Source of the DNA: DATEPR01 sp036502345
Lineage (GTDB): Bacteria; Actinomycetota; Actinomycetes; Mycobacteriales; Pseudonocardiaceae
NCBI GenBank assembly: GCA_036502345.1
Contig: DASXYT010000422.1
Coordinates: 1-64,000 of the forward strand
DNA: 64,000 nt
Direction: 5' to 3'
Shown: piece after piece, positions 8,196 to 16,423 of the stretch
Position numbering within the stretch: the first letter of the stretch is position 1
How the letters are laid out: each line of letters starts with the position of its first letter
Notes under the pieces: model-generated
What the model was told of the DNA's origin: nothing
Database searches by the model: none
The model's input: only the letters and a program-made list of their open reading frames with translations
Made by a program: the position numbers and the translations under genes

Positions 8196-8247
8196 AATCT
8201 TCTACAAAACCTTGACGAGTACCGCTAGTCATGTAGAAGATTAGGGG
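8196..8247 (+). promoter_or_regulatory. boxC promoter and likely HxlR operator (11-bp inverted repeat)
   Basis: AATCTTCTACA (8196-8206) and TGTAGAAGATT (8232-8242) are perfect inverted repeats separated by 25 nt. Between and over them lie a -35 TTGACG (8212-8217) and, 16 nt on, a -10 TAGAAG (8234-8239). The latter is 8 nt before the boxC GTG at 8248, which implies a leaderless transcript. One arm covers the -10 and the other lies just upstream of the -35, so a regulator bound to both could loop out or block the promoter. HxlR binding is inferred from adjacency. Confidence 0.75.
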
Positions 8248-9915
8248 GTGACAGCAGCAGCGACGGCCGTACGTGTGTCCTTCGACGCGCATCCCGACAC
8301 GTACCGGCACTGGCGGCTGCGGCTGGACGGTGAGATCGCCTGGCTGGTGCTCGACGTGGACGAGCAGGCCGGGTTGGTGCCCGGCTACGAGCTCAAACTG
8401 AACTCCTACGACCTCGGCGTGGACATCGAGTTGTACGACGCCACCCAGCGGCTGCGGTTCGAGCACCCCGAGGTGCGCACCGTGATCCTGACCAGCGGCA
8501 AGGACAAGGTGTTCTGCGCGGGCGCGAACATCAGGATGTTGGCCGGCTCGCCGCACGAGTGGAAGGTGAACTTCTGCAAGTTCACCAACGAGACCCGCAA
8601 CGGCATGGAGGACGCGGCAGAGCACTCCGGCCAGTCCTACCTTGCCGCGGTGAACGGCTCGTGTGCCGGCGGCGGCTACGAACTCGCCCTGGCCTGCCAG
8701 CACATCCTGCTGGTGGACGACAACTCGTCCGCCGTCTCGCTGCCCGAGGTGTCGCTGCTCGGCGTGCTGCCCGGCACCGGCGGCCTGACCCGGCTGGTGG
8801 AGAAGCGGCACGTCCGCAAGGACAGGGCCGACGTGTTCGCCACCCGCCAGGACGGCATCCGGGGCCGCACCGCCGTGGAGTGGAAGCTGGTCGACGAGAC
8901 CGCACCGCCCAGCAGGTTCGAGCAGGCCACCCGGGAGCGCGCCGCCGCGTTGGCCGCCATGTCCAGCCGTGCCGGTTCTGCCGGCGTCGAACTGACGCCG
9001 CTGCACCGCGAGGACACCGAGGACGGCATCACCTACGACCACGTGACGGCTCGCTACGACCGTACGCTCGGCTCGGTCGCCATCACTGTGCACGGACCGA
9101 CGAGCCCGGCGCCCGCGACGCTGATCGAACAGGGTGCCGCGTGCTGGCCGCTCGCGGTGACCAGGGAACTGGACGACCTGATCCTTCGGCTGCGTACCAA
9201 CGAACCCATGCTCGGCACGTGGGTGCTGACCACCGCCGGTGACATCGACGCCGTGCTGGACCACGAGCGGCTGCTGTTCGCGCAGCGCGACGCCGACGAC
9301 TGGCTGGCCAACGAGATCCTGCACTACTACAAGCGGGTGCTCAAGCGCCTGGACGTGACCAGCCGCAGCCTGATCGCGCTCGTCGAACCAGGTAGCTGCT
9401 TCGCAGGCATGCTGGCCGAGATCGCCTTCGCCTGCGACCGCCAGTACATTCTGGACGGTCCGCCGGTGGACGACGAGGACAGCGACGAGCGGGCGTCGAT
9501 CGTGTTGACCGAGGCCAACTTCGGCGTGTTCCCGATGGGCAACGGCATCTCCCGGCTGGAGTCCCGGTTCTACGGCTCGCCGGACGACCTGGCGAAGTTG
9601 CGGGGTAAGGGTGCCTTCGATCCGGCCGACGCGCTCGCGCACGGCCTGGTGACCGACGCGCCGGACGACATCGACTGGACCGACGAGATCCGGATCGTGA
9701 TCGAGGGCAGGGCGGCACTGTCCCCGGACGCGTGCACCGGCATGGAGGCCAACCACCGCTTCGTCGGGCCGGAAACCATGGAGACCAAGATCTTCGGTCG
9801 GTTGTCCGCGTGGCAGAACTGGATCTTCATCCGACCGAACGCGTCAGGGCCGGACGGTGCGCTGCGCCGCTACGGCTCGGGGCAGAAGGCCGTCTTCGAC
9901 AGGAAACGGGTGTGA
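8248..9915 (+). CDS. boxC: Benzoyl-CoA-dihydrodiol lyase (BoxC), 555 aa
   Basis: The protein has two crotonase-like halves as in BoxC, which cleaves the ring of 2,3-dihydro-2,3-dihydroxybenzoyl-CoA (or its epoxide hydrate) to 3,4-dehydroadipyl-CoA semialdehyde plus formate. The first half shows the oxyanion-hole segments KVFCAGANI and VNGSCAGGGYEL. The second shows the LTEANFGVFPMGNG region. Length 555 fits the family. It is the first gene of a run boxC, boxB, CoA ligase, amidohydrolase, with a GTGA overlap to boxB. Expression is likely from the leaderless promoter at 8212-8239. Confidence 0.95.
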   Translation: MTAAATAVRVSFDAHPDTYRHWRLRLDGEIAWLVLDVDEQAGLVPGYELKLNSYDLGVDIELYDATQRLRFEHPEVRTVILTSGKDKVFCAGANIRMLAGSPHEWKVNFCKFTNETRNGMEDAAEHSGQSYLAAVNGSCAGGGYELALACQHILLVDDNSSAVSLPEVSLLGVLPGTGGLTRLVEKRHVRKDRADVFATRQDGIRGRTAVEWKLVDETAPPSRFEQATRERAAALAAMSSRAGSAGVELTPLHREDTEDGITYDHVTARYDRTLGSVAITVHGPTSPAPATLIEQGAACWPLAVTRELDDLILRLRTNEPMLGTWVLTTAGDIDAVLDHERLLFAQRDADDWLANEILHYYKRVLKRLDVTSRSLIALVEPGSCFAGMLAEIAFACDRQYILDGPPVDDEDSDERASIVLTEANFGVFPMGNGISRLESRFYGSPDDLAKLRGKGAFDPADALAHGLVTDAPDDIDWTDEIRIVIEGRAALSPDACTGMEANHRFVGPETMETKIFGRLSAWQNWIFIRPNASGPDGALRRYGSGQKAVFDRKRV

Positions 9916-11345
9916 CGGACAAGATGACGACCTCAATCAACTACGAGGACAAGATCCCGAACAACGTCGACCTGTCCAGCGACCGCCGGTTGCAGCGCGC
10001 GCTGGAGGGCTGGCAGCCGAAGTTCATGAACTGGTGGGCCGAGATGGGCCCGACGCTGGAGACCAGGGGCGTCTACCTGCGCACCGCCGTCGCCGTCGGC
10101 CGCGAGGGCTGGGCGCACTTCGGCCACGTGAACGTGCCGGACTACCGGTGGGGCATCTTCCTGGCCGAGCGCGACCAGGAGCGGGCGATCGGGTTCGGTG
10201 AGCACAAGGGCGAACCGGCCTGGCAGCAGGTGCCCGGCGAGTACCGGGCTGACCTGCAGCGGCTGATCGTGATCCAGGGCGACACCGAGCCCGCGTCCGT
10301 CGAGCAGCAGAAACTGCTCGGCCTGACTGCGCCGAGCCTCTACGACCTGCGCAACCTGTTCCAGGTCAACGTGGAGGAGGGCCGGCACCTGTGGGCGATG
10401 GTCTACCTGCTGCACGCCTACTTCGGCCGCGAGGGCAGGGAGGAGGCCGAGGCGCTGCTGTTCCGCAACTCGGGCAGCCCCGACTCGCCGCGCATCCTGG
10501 GCGCCTTCAACGAGCAGACCGCCGACTGGCTGGCGTTCTTCATGTTCACCTACTTCACCGACCGGGACGGCAAGTACCAGTTGGGCACGCTGAAGGAGTC
10601 GGCGTTCGACCCGCTGTCGCGCACCTGTGAGTTCATGCTCAAGGAGGAAGCGCACCACATGTTCGTCGGCACGACCGGCGTGGACAGGGTGGTGGAGCGC
10701 AGCGCGCAGGTGATCAACGAGCACGACACGTACGACATCGGCTCGTACGGCACCATCCCGCTGGAGATCATCCAGAAGTACATCAACTTCCACTACACCG
10801 TGTCGCTGGACCTGTTCGGCAGCGAGACGTCCACCAACGCGGCGAACTACTTCACAGCCGGCCTGAAGGGCCGTTGGCAGGAGGGCCGCCGCAAGGACGA
10901 CCACCTGCTCACCGAGGACAGCGCGACGCTGGAGCGGCCGACCGGCACGGGCACCTGGGAGCAGGAGGAGATCTCGGCGCTACTGGCGCTGAACCTGGAC
11001 CTGCGCGGCGAGTACATCTCGGACTGCCAGACCGGCGTGGCCCGGTGGAACAAGATCCTCGGCGAACACGGCATCGATTTCCGGTTCGCCCTGCCGCATC
11101 CCGGTTTCAACCGGTCCGTCGGCCTGCACTCGCAGTTCCACGTCACCCCGGAGGGTGCCATCGTGGACGAGGCCACCTGGGAGCACAGCCGGACCAGGTG
11201 GTTGCCCACCGACGAGGACCTGACTTTCGTGCGGTCGTTGATGCATCCGGTGTACGACAGGGGCAAGATAGCCAGCTGGGTGGCCCCGCCGCGCAACGGC
11301 ATCAACGGCCAGCCGTTCGACTACGAATACGTTCATCTTCCATAA
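9912..11345 (+). CDS. boxB: Benzoyl-CoA 2,3-epoxidase oxygenase subunit (BoxB), 477 aa
   Basis: BoxB is a diiron oxygenase that converts benzoyl-CoA to its 2,3-epoxide with electrons from the reductase BoxA. The start INYEDKIPNNVDL is characteristic, and the diiron ligands lie in EEGRHLW and KEEAHHMF helices (about residues 155 and 240). GTG 9912 overlaps the boxC stop by 4 nt and has AGGAAA 5 nt upstream; ATG 9924 is the alternative. No boxA is found in the window, so the reductase must be elsewhere or replaced. Confidence 0.95.
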   Translation: MTDKMTTSINYEDKIPNNVDLSSDRRLQRALEGWQPKFMNWWAEMGPTLETRGVYLRTAVAVGREGWAHFGHVNVPDYRWGIFLAERDQERAIGFGEHKGEPAWQQVPGEYRADLQRLIVIQGDTEPASVEQQKLLGLTAPSLYDLRNLFQVNVEEGRHLWAMVYLLHAYFGREGREEAEALLFRNSGSPDSPRILGAFNEQTADWLAFFMFTYFTDRDGKYQLGTLKESAFDPLSRTCEFMLKEEAHHMFVGTTGVDRVVERSAQVINEHDTYDIGSYGTIPLEIIQKYINFHYTVSLDLFGSETSTNAANYFTAGLKGRWQEGRRKDDHLLTEDSATLERPTGTGTWEQEEISALLALNLDLRGEYISDCQTGVARWNKILGEHGIDFRFALPHPGFNRSVGLHSQFHVTPEGAIVDEATWEHSRTRWLPTDEDLTFVRSLMHPVYDRGKIASWVAPPRNGINGQPFDYEYVHLP

Positions 11346-11355
11346 GGCGGCACGC

Positions 11356-12939
11356 ATGGTCACCGTGGATCACCAGCCGTTCAACGCATCCGACTATCTG
11401 GTGGACCGGCACGTGCGCGACGGGCGCGGCGGCCGGACCGCGGTGCTCGCGGGCGACCGCGTGCTGACCTACGCCGAGCTGGCCGACGAGATCCACCGCG
11501 TGGCAGCGGGCCTGGCCGCGCTGGGTGTGCGGGCCGAGGAACGGGTCCTGTTCTGCATGGGGGACTCCGTCGAACTGCTGTCCGGCATCCTCGCCGCGAT
11601 GCGGATCGGCGCCGTGCCGGTGCCGGTGTCCACCATGTTCACCGGCGGCGAGCTGGGCAAGGTGGTGGCCGACAGCCGGGCGCGCGTGCTGTGCCTGTCG
11701 TACGAGTTCGCCGAGGCGGGCGCTGCCGCGATCGACCTGTCGCCCGAGGTATGTCATGTCGTGCTGGACGGCGCCGTCGACCTGCCGGTCCGGCCCGAGG
11801 TCACCGTGCACGCGTGGGCCGAACTGCTCGACGCGGGTGCCGCGCAGCTGTACCCGACGTGGCCGGACTCGCCGGCGCTGTGGCTCTACACGTCGGGCAC
11901 CACGGGTCAGCCCAAGGGCGCGATGCACCGGCACGACAGCATCCGGCAGGTCGTGGAGACCTACGGCACCGGCGTGCTCGGCATCCGGCCGGACGACCGG
12001 TGCCTGTCCGTCGCGAAGCTGTTCTTCGCCTACGGCATCGGCAACTCCTGCTTCTTCCCGTTGGCCGTCGGCGCCACCACCGTGCTGGAACGTGGTCGGC
12101 CGACACCCAAGGGGATCGCGGAGCGGGTGCGCGAGACGTCGCCGACGCTGTTCTACGCGGTGCCCACGTTCTACGCGGCCATACTGGGCAGCGACATCCC
12201 GGACGGCACATTTGCGGGCGTACGGCAGGGCGTTTCGGCTGGCGAGCCGCTGCCGCCGATCATCGCGTCCCGGTTCCTCAACCGGTTCGGCGTCGAGATC
12301 CTGGACGGCATCGGGTCCACCGAGGCGCTGCACATCTTCCTGTCCAACCGGCCCGGCCAGGTGCACCCCGGTTCGTCCGGCACACCGGTGCCCGGCTACC
12401 AGGTGGAGATCCGGGATGACTCCGGTGCCGTGATCGACGCCGTCGGCGAGCCGGGCCACCTGTTCCTGAACGGCCCGTCCACCGCGACCGGCTACTGGTG
12501 CCGCACGGAGGCCACCCGGCTGGTGTTCCAGGGGGAGTGGCTGCGCACCGGGGACACCTACGTGCGCAACGAGGACGGCACCTACAGCTGTCTCGGCAGG
12601 GCCGACGACATGCTCAAGGCAGGCGGCATCTGGGTGTCGCCCGCCGAGGTGGAGCAGCGGCTGCTGGAACACCCGGATGTCGCCGAGGCGGCCGTGGTGG
12701 CAGCGCGCGACGATGTCGGCCTGGACAAGCCGGTGGCCTGCGTCGTCCCGGTGCCCGGCCGCACGGTCGACGCCGACGTGCTGGTCGCGTGGTGTCGGGA
12801 GGGCCTTGCCTCGTTCAAGCGGCCACGGCTGGTGGTGGAGGTCACCGAGCTACCGAAGACGGCAACGGGCAAGATCAAGCGCAACCTGCTGCGGGAGCAG
12901 GTGCGGGACGTGCTGCGCACGCCGGAACCCACAGGCTGA
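11356..12939 (+). CDS. Benzoate-CoA ligase family protein, 527 aa
   Basis: An ANL-superfamily acyl/aryl-CoA synthetase. The P-loop YTSGTTGQPKGAMH is near residue 177, the LFFAYGIGNS segment is typical of benzoate-CoA ligases, the GWLRTGD-like A8 hinge appears as EWLRTGDTY, and the catalytic Lys lies in the C-terminal PKTATGKIKR. Together with boxC and boxB this would start the pathway by activating benzoate or a substituted benzoate with ATP and CoA. It begins 10 nt after boxB. The precise aryl substrate is inferred from context. Confidence 0.92.
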   Translation: MVTVDHQPFNASDYLVDRHVRDGRGGRTAVLAGDRVLTYAELADEIHRVAAGLAALGVRAEERVLFCMGDSVELLSGILAAMRIGAVPVPVSTMFTGGELGKVVADSRARVLCLSYEFAEAGAAAIDLSPEVCHVVLDGAVDLPVRPEVTVHAWAELLDAGAAQLYPTWPDSPALWLYTSGTTGQPKGAMHRHDSIRQVVETYGTGVLGIRPDDRCLSVAKLFFAYGIGNSCFFPLAVGATTVLERGRPTPKGIAERVRETSPTLFYAVPTFYAAILGSDIPDGTFAGVRQGVSAGEPLPPIIASRFLNRFGVEILDGIGSTEALHIFLSNRPGQVHPGSSGTPVPGYQVEIRDDSGAVIDAVGEPGHLFLNGPSTATGYWCRTEATRLVFQGEWLRTGDTYVRNEDGTYSCLGRADDMLKAGGIWVSPAEVEQRLLEHPDVAEAAVVAARDDVGLDKPVACVVPVPGRTVDADVLVAWCREGLASFKRPRLVVEVTELPKTATGKIKRNLLREQVRDVLRTPEPTG

Positions 12940-12949
12940 AGGGAACCCC

Positions 12950-13807
12950 ATGCTGGACGGCCGGCCGCTGGTCGACGCACACGTCCATGTGCCGAGGCTG
13001 GGCACGGTGAAACCGGCCTGGCTGGAGTGGGCGGACCGGTTCTCCGGCCCACAGGACTGGCGCTCCGTCTACGACGAGCACGGCGAGCCGGTGCCCGAAC
13101 GGCTGGACGCCCTGCTGGCCGAGCAAGGGGTGGACCGGGCGCTGCTGTTCTGCGAGTACAGCCCACGGGCCACCGGTATCCACACGATCGAGGAGAACCT
13201 GCCGTTCGTCGAGTTCAACCCGACGCGGTTCCGCCTGGTGGCCAACGTCAACCCACACCTGCACCACCCGCTGGCGTCCGAAGTGGAGCGTCAGCTGGAC
13301 ATGGGTGCCGTGGCGTTGAAACTGCATCCCGTGCATGCCGGCTTCTCGCCGGCCGACAAGGAGTTGTACGCGGTCTACTCGGTGTGCGCCGAGCGTGGCA
13401 TCCCGGTGATCTTCCACTCCGGCACGTCCAGCTTTCCCGGTGCCAGGGCCAGGTTCGGCGATCCGGCGCTGCTGCTGGACGTCATCGAGGACTTCCCGCA
13501 GGTGCAGTTCGTGTTCGCGCACGGCGGCCGGGGTTGGTGGTACGACACGGCGGCGTTCCTCGCGCTGGGCAAGGCGAACGTGTGGCTGGACGTGGCGGGT
13601 CTGCCGCCTGCGAAACTGCCCGAGTACTACGCCAGGTTCGACCTGCACCGGTTGGCAGGCCGCTGGATCTTCGGCACCGACTGGCCTGGTGTGCCCGGCA
13701 CGGCCCGCAACGCGCGTGGGCTCGGTGAGATCGGCCTGCCGGACGACGTGTTGACCGGTGTGCTGTCCGGCAATGCTGCGAAGTTGTTCCCCGGCCTGGA
13801 TATCTAG
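12950..13807 (+). CDS. Amidohydrolase family protein (ACMSD/decarboxylase-like), 285 aa
   Basis: A metal-dependent TIM-barrel amidohydrolase: DAHVHV near residue 9 gives the HxH pair, HSGTSSF near 160 and HGGRGWW near 190 give histidines, and GTDWPG near 245 gives the last Asp. This pattern is closest to amidohydrolase-2/decarboxylase-like enzymes. It starts 10 nt after the ligase with a GAAGGGA site, so it belongs to the box operon, but it is not part of the canonical benzoyl-CoA pathway. It may supply benzoate from a precursor by hydrolysis or decarboxylation; that role is inference. Confidence 0.8.
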   Translation: MLDGRPLVDAHVHVPRLGTVKPAWLEWADRFSGPQDWRSVYDEHGEPVPERLDALLAEQGVDRALLFCEYSPRATGIHTIEENLPFVEFNPTRFRLVANVNPHLHHPLASEVERQLDMGAVALKLHPVHAGFSPADKELYAVYSVCAERGIPVIFHSGTSSFPGARARFGDPALLLDVIEDFPQVQFVFAHGGRGWWYDTAAFLALGKANVWLDVAGLPPAKLPEYYARFDLHRLAGRWIFGTDWPGVPGTARNARGLGEIGLPDDVLTGVLSGNAAKLFPGLDI

Positions 13808-14664
13808 GCTTCGGCGGCGAGTTCGGCCCAGCGGCGCCTGGCATCGGCGCGCCAGCGCACGTGTCGGTCGGCGAACAGATCCGCCGCTGTCGCGCCGATC
13901 CACTGTGGCAGGAGTTCGCGCGGCAGTTGCGGATCGAGGAACGGGAACCGGCGCCACTCGTGCACCAGCCGGGTCTGGGCGCGCAGCACGGCGTCCTCGG
14001 ATTCCGGTGCCAGGTCGGCGAACTCGGCGATGAACCGTTGGTAGCCGTCGGCCACCCCGGCCAGGTCCCAGGCCGCCGCGACCATGTCGGCCTCCTCGCC
14101 CAGCGTGCCGTAGGTGCCGAGGAACGACATCGGGGCGGTGGGCAGGGCCAGGTCGGCCAGTATCCGCTGGGCGTCGGCCTCCGCCTCGCTGCGCGGCGAG
14201 ATCCACACACCGGGGTTGGGCGTGCCGAAGCCGGCCCAGGTCAGCCTGGTACGCAGGCGATGCCGCAGGTCACGCAGGGATTCCGGCACCGACACCAGGA
14301 CCAGCAGCCACCGGCCGTCCCAGGCGTGCCGGTCGGTGCCGAAGGAGTAGATCCGCTCGGCGCCCGTTTCGAGCAGTCGCCTGCCCTGCGGGGTCAGGCG
14401 CCAGCGCACCCGTCGGCCGACGCGGTCGGACTCCAGCCAACCCTCGGCGGCCGTCCTGGCCAGCGCCTGCCGGGCCGACTTCTCCTCGACGCCCACCATG
14501 GCCAGCGCGCCGACCAGGGTCCCCGTCCACACCGGCTCGTCGCCGGGCAGCACGTACTCGCCGAGGACGGTCATCAACAGGGAGCGCGCGCTGCCGCCAC
14601 TGACCTCGCGGCGCCTGCTGAGCACCGGTCCGGCACCGGGCGATCCCACGCGTGGCCTCCTCAT
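13804..14664 (-). CDS. PaaX family transcriptional regulator, 286 aa
   Basis: A PaaX-like repressor: N-terminal winged helix (SARSLLMTVLGEYVLP..., with ALARTAAEGWLESD), a central PaaX segment (DGRWLLVLVSVPE, RHRLRTRLTWAGFG, GVWISPR) and a C-terminal helical domain with FPFLDPQLP. PaaX responds to phenylacetyl-CoA; beside box genes the ligand may be benzoyl-CoA or another aryl-CoA. ATG 14664 is preferred; 14697 is possible. Its stop overlaps the amidohydrolase stop by 4 nt (convergent). With HxlR at the other end, the cluster is flanked by two regulators. Confidence 0.9.
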   Translation of the reverse strand: MRRPRVGSPGAGPVLSRRREVSGGSARSLLMTVLGEYVLPGDEPVWTGTLVGALAMVGVEEKSARQALARTAAEGWLESDRVGRRVRWRLTPQGRRLLETGAERIYSFGTDRHAWDGRWLLVLVSVPESLRDLRHRLRTRLTWAGFGTPNPGVWISPRSEAEADAQRILADLALPTAPMSFLGTYGTLGEEADMVAAAWDLAGVADGYQRFIAEFADLAPESEDAVLRAQTRLVHEWRRFPFLDPQLPRELLPQWIGATAADLFADRHVRWRADARRRWAELAAEA

Positions 14665-14715
14665 GTGTCCTACTACGGATTCATTCCGCCTCGACACATT
14701 AGTGTAGACCGACGT

Positions 14716-14862
14716 TCAGTCAGTGGGGAGTGCCGCTCCGCAGTGCGGGCAGGTGGCGGGCGTGTCCTGGTCGGTGAACGCGCCGCACTCCGGGCACACC
14801 TGGCCGAGCCAGCAGGCCGGATCGCCGCCCTCGGTCTCGCGTTCCTGCTCGCCGTCCTTCAT
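14716..14862 (-). CDS. 48-residue zinc-ribbon protein
   Basis: This short frame encodes two CxxC knuckles, VCPECG and TCPHCG, 15 residues apart, after an acidic N-terminus containing a WLGQ segment. It is a rubredoxin-like zinc ribbon. The ATG at 14862 overlaps the stop of the DUF574 methyltransferase (ATGA), so its translation is coupled to that enzyme. Composition, the two knuckles and the coupling make chance unlikely. Function unknown; it may act as a structural partner of the methyltransferase. Confidence 0.75.
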   Translation of the reverse strand: MKDGEQERETEGGDPACWLGQVCPECGAFTDQDTPATCPHCGAALPTD

Positions 14863-15671
14863 GACCGGAGCCCCACTCCGCCGACCATCCATGTGACAGG
14901 GGAGAGGTCGGGAGTGTCGTCACCGTGCCAGTCGCGTACGTAGACCAGCCCGGGATCGACGAGTTCGAGACCGGTGAAGAAGGTCTCCACCTGGGCGCGG
15001 GTACGGCGGGCGTCGCCTGCCCGGCGCAGGAAACTCCGGTAGATCTCCTGCGCGATACTGATCGCGTCCGGCTGGTCGTCGGAGACCACGTGCGAGACCG
15101 CCAGATAGCTGCCCGGCGACATGGCTTCGCGCAGTGTCGCGACGATGTCGAAGGGGGCGTCCTCATCGGTCAGGAAGTACAGGATGCCCACCAAGAGAAA
15201 CGCCACCGGCTGATCCAGGTCGATCAACTCACGCAGCCGGGGGTTGGCCAGGATATCGGCGGGCCTGCGTAGGTCGCCCTGCACCGCGATGGTGTTCGGG
15301 TTCTCGGCGAGCAGGGCGCGGGCGTGGGCCAGCACGATCGGGTCGTTGTCCACATAGACCACCCGGGCGTCCGACGCCACGGCCTGGGCCACCTGATGCA
15401 CGTTGTTCTGGGTGGGCAGGCCGGTGCCGATGTCGATGAACTGACGGATACCCCGCTCGGCGAGGAACTGCACCACCCGACCGAGAAACGCCCTGTTCTG
15501 CGCCGCCATCGTCGCGGCTTCGGGGACTGCGGTGCGCAACTGTTCGGCAACCTGACGGTCGCACGCGAAGTTGTCCTTACCGCCGAGGAAGTAGTCGTAG
15601 ACCCTGGCGATGCTGGGCGTGCTCGTGTCGACTCCGGCCGGTACCCGCGCTGTGCTGTCCGCCACGATCAC
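14859..15671 (-). CDS. DUF574/Methyltransf_19 SAM-dependent methyltransferase, 270 aa
   Basis: Characteristic of PF04672, an actinomycete-specific family: TPSIARVYDYFLGGKDNF near residue 18, the SAM motif FIDIGTGLPTQNN near 78, VVYVDNDPIVLAHAR, and a QPVAFLLVGILYFL strand. Many paralogues occur in Streptomyces and Pseudonocardiaceae; substrates are unknown. It is the first gene of a two-gene unit with the zinc-ribbon protein. Confidence 0.92.
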   Translation of the reverse strand: MIVADSTARVPAGVDTSTPSIARVYDYFLGGKDNFACDRQVAEQLRTAVPEAATMAAQNRAFLGRVVQFLAERGIRQFIDIGTGLPTQNNVHQVAQAVASDARVVYVDNDPIVLAHARALLAENPNTIAVQGDLRRPADILANPRLRELIDLDQPVAFLLVGILYFLTDEDAPFDIVATLREAMSPGSYLAVSHVVSDDQPDAISIAQEIYRSFLRRAGDARRTRAQVETFFTGLELVDPGLVYVRDWHGDDTPDLSPVTWMVGGVGLRS

Positions 15672-15712
15672 TCACCCTCCCATAGGGTCGAGAACCGATC
15701 GTAGCCGCCAAA

Positions 15713-16075
15713 TCAGGCAGACGCGCGGAGCCAGGTCACCCGACCGGGGCGAGTGGGCACCCAGCAGCCGTCACCTTGCTGCTGTTGCTTCGATTGGTCG
15801 GTGGGCTCGTCCAATCGAAGCAGTTCGTCGATGACGGCGGCAGCGCTTCCGCTGGACCGCCACAGCACGGCGCGGGGAGACAGGATGTCCGTCTCGGCAG
15901 CCGACATCCGGGCCCCGGTCGCGGCATGCTCGCCGTACATCTGGAACACGTCGACCACGTTGTGGTGGGTTCGCACGCCGGTGACCGCGACGATGTCGCC
16001 GTCCGCGTTGCTCTGGTGGGCGAAGCGGAAACCGGCATCCATCAACCCCTGCAGCCGGTCGGTGATGTCGATCAT
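15713..16075 (-). CDS. Hypothetical protein, 120 aa
   Basis: I do not recognise a named domain. The N-terminus (ITDRLQGLMDAGFRFAHQ) is amphipathic and is followed by alternating strands (IVAVTGVRTHHNVVDVFQMYG), suggesting a small alpha/beta fold. The C-terminus has a run of Gln and ends in a basic tail. It overlaps the DUF397 gene by 4 nt and is probably co-transcribed with it, as often seen next to DUF397 genes in actinomycetes. Confidence 0.7.
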   Translation of the reverse strand: MIDITDRLQGLMDAGFRFAHQSNADGDIVAVTGVRTHHNVVDVFQMYGEHAATGARMSAAETDILSPRAVLWRSSGSAAAVIDELLRLDEPTDQSKQQQQGDGCWVPTRPGRVTWLRASA

Positions 16076-16308
16076 GTGCGGCCCCCGCCGAACTCGCCGT
16101 CCTTGGCCCCTGCCAGGAAGGTGGCCAGCTTCGCGTGTGGGTAAACGAGCACCGGTCCGTGTGGCTGCCGGGAATCCCGAACGGCGATCACGTCGTCGGC
16201 CAGCGGGGCCAGTTCGACACAGTTACCGAGCGCGCCACTGCGTCTGCTCTTACGCCAGGACAGGTTGGACAGGTGGGCGCCGGTCGTCGCGTCGTCGATG
16301 TCGTCCAT
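16072..16308 (-). CDS. DUF397 domain protein, 78 aa
   Basis: Matches PF04149: LSWRKSRRSGALGNCVELAPL followed by IAVRDSRQPHGPVLVYP. These small proteins are nearly always beside XRE-DUF5753 regulators in actinomycetes (the WhiJ/BldB-type system). The upstream neighbour at 16424-17314 is exactly such a regulator on the same strand. The 115-bp gap between them contains two palindromes. Confidence 0.93.
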   Translation of the reverse strand: MDDIDDATTGAHLSNLSWRKSRRSGALGNCVELAPLADDVIAVRDSRQPHGPVLVYPHAKLATFLAGAKDGEFGGGRT

Positions 16309-16333
16309 CGGAAAGGTCCACCTCCCGGCATCG

Positions 16334-16402
16334 GGTTACCGTGGGGTAACCGACCGCGTAGCCGGACTGTAGCACTGACCGCGCGTGCAAATGCACGTGC
16401 AT
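16334..16402. promoter_or_regulatory. Two palindromes upstream of the DUF397 gene
   Basis: GGTTACC (16334-16340) and GGTAACC (16345-16351) form a 7-bp inverted repeat with spacer GTGG. Further upstream, ATGCACGTGCAT (16391-16402) is a perfect 12-bp palindrome. On the minus strand a TACAGT -10-like hexamer lies between them (16373-16368). They are candidate operators for the XRE regulator encoded immediately upstream; no functional evidence beyond position. Confidence 0.5.
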
Positions 16403-16423
16403 CGGCCCTAGGAGTGGTGACAG

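Noticed and set aside
12582..14206. Antisense frames across the amidohydrolase and PaaX genes
   Set aside because: Shadows of well-supported genes with family motifs; composition is Arg/Pro-rich without conserved features.
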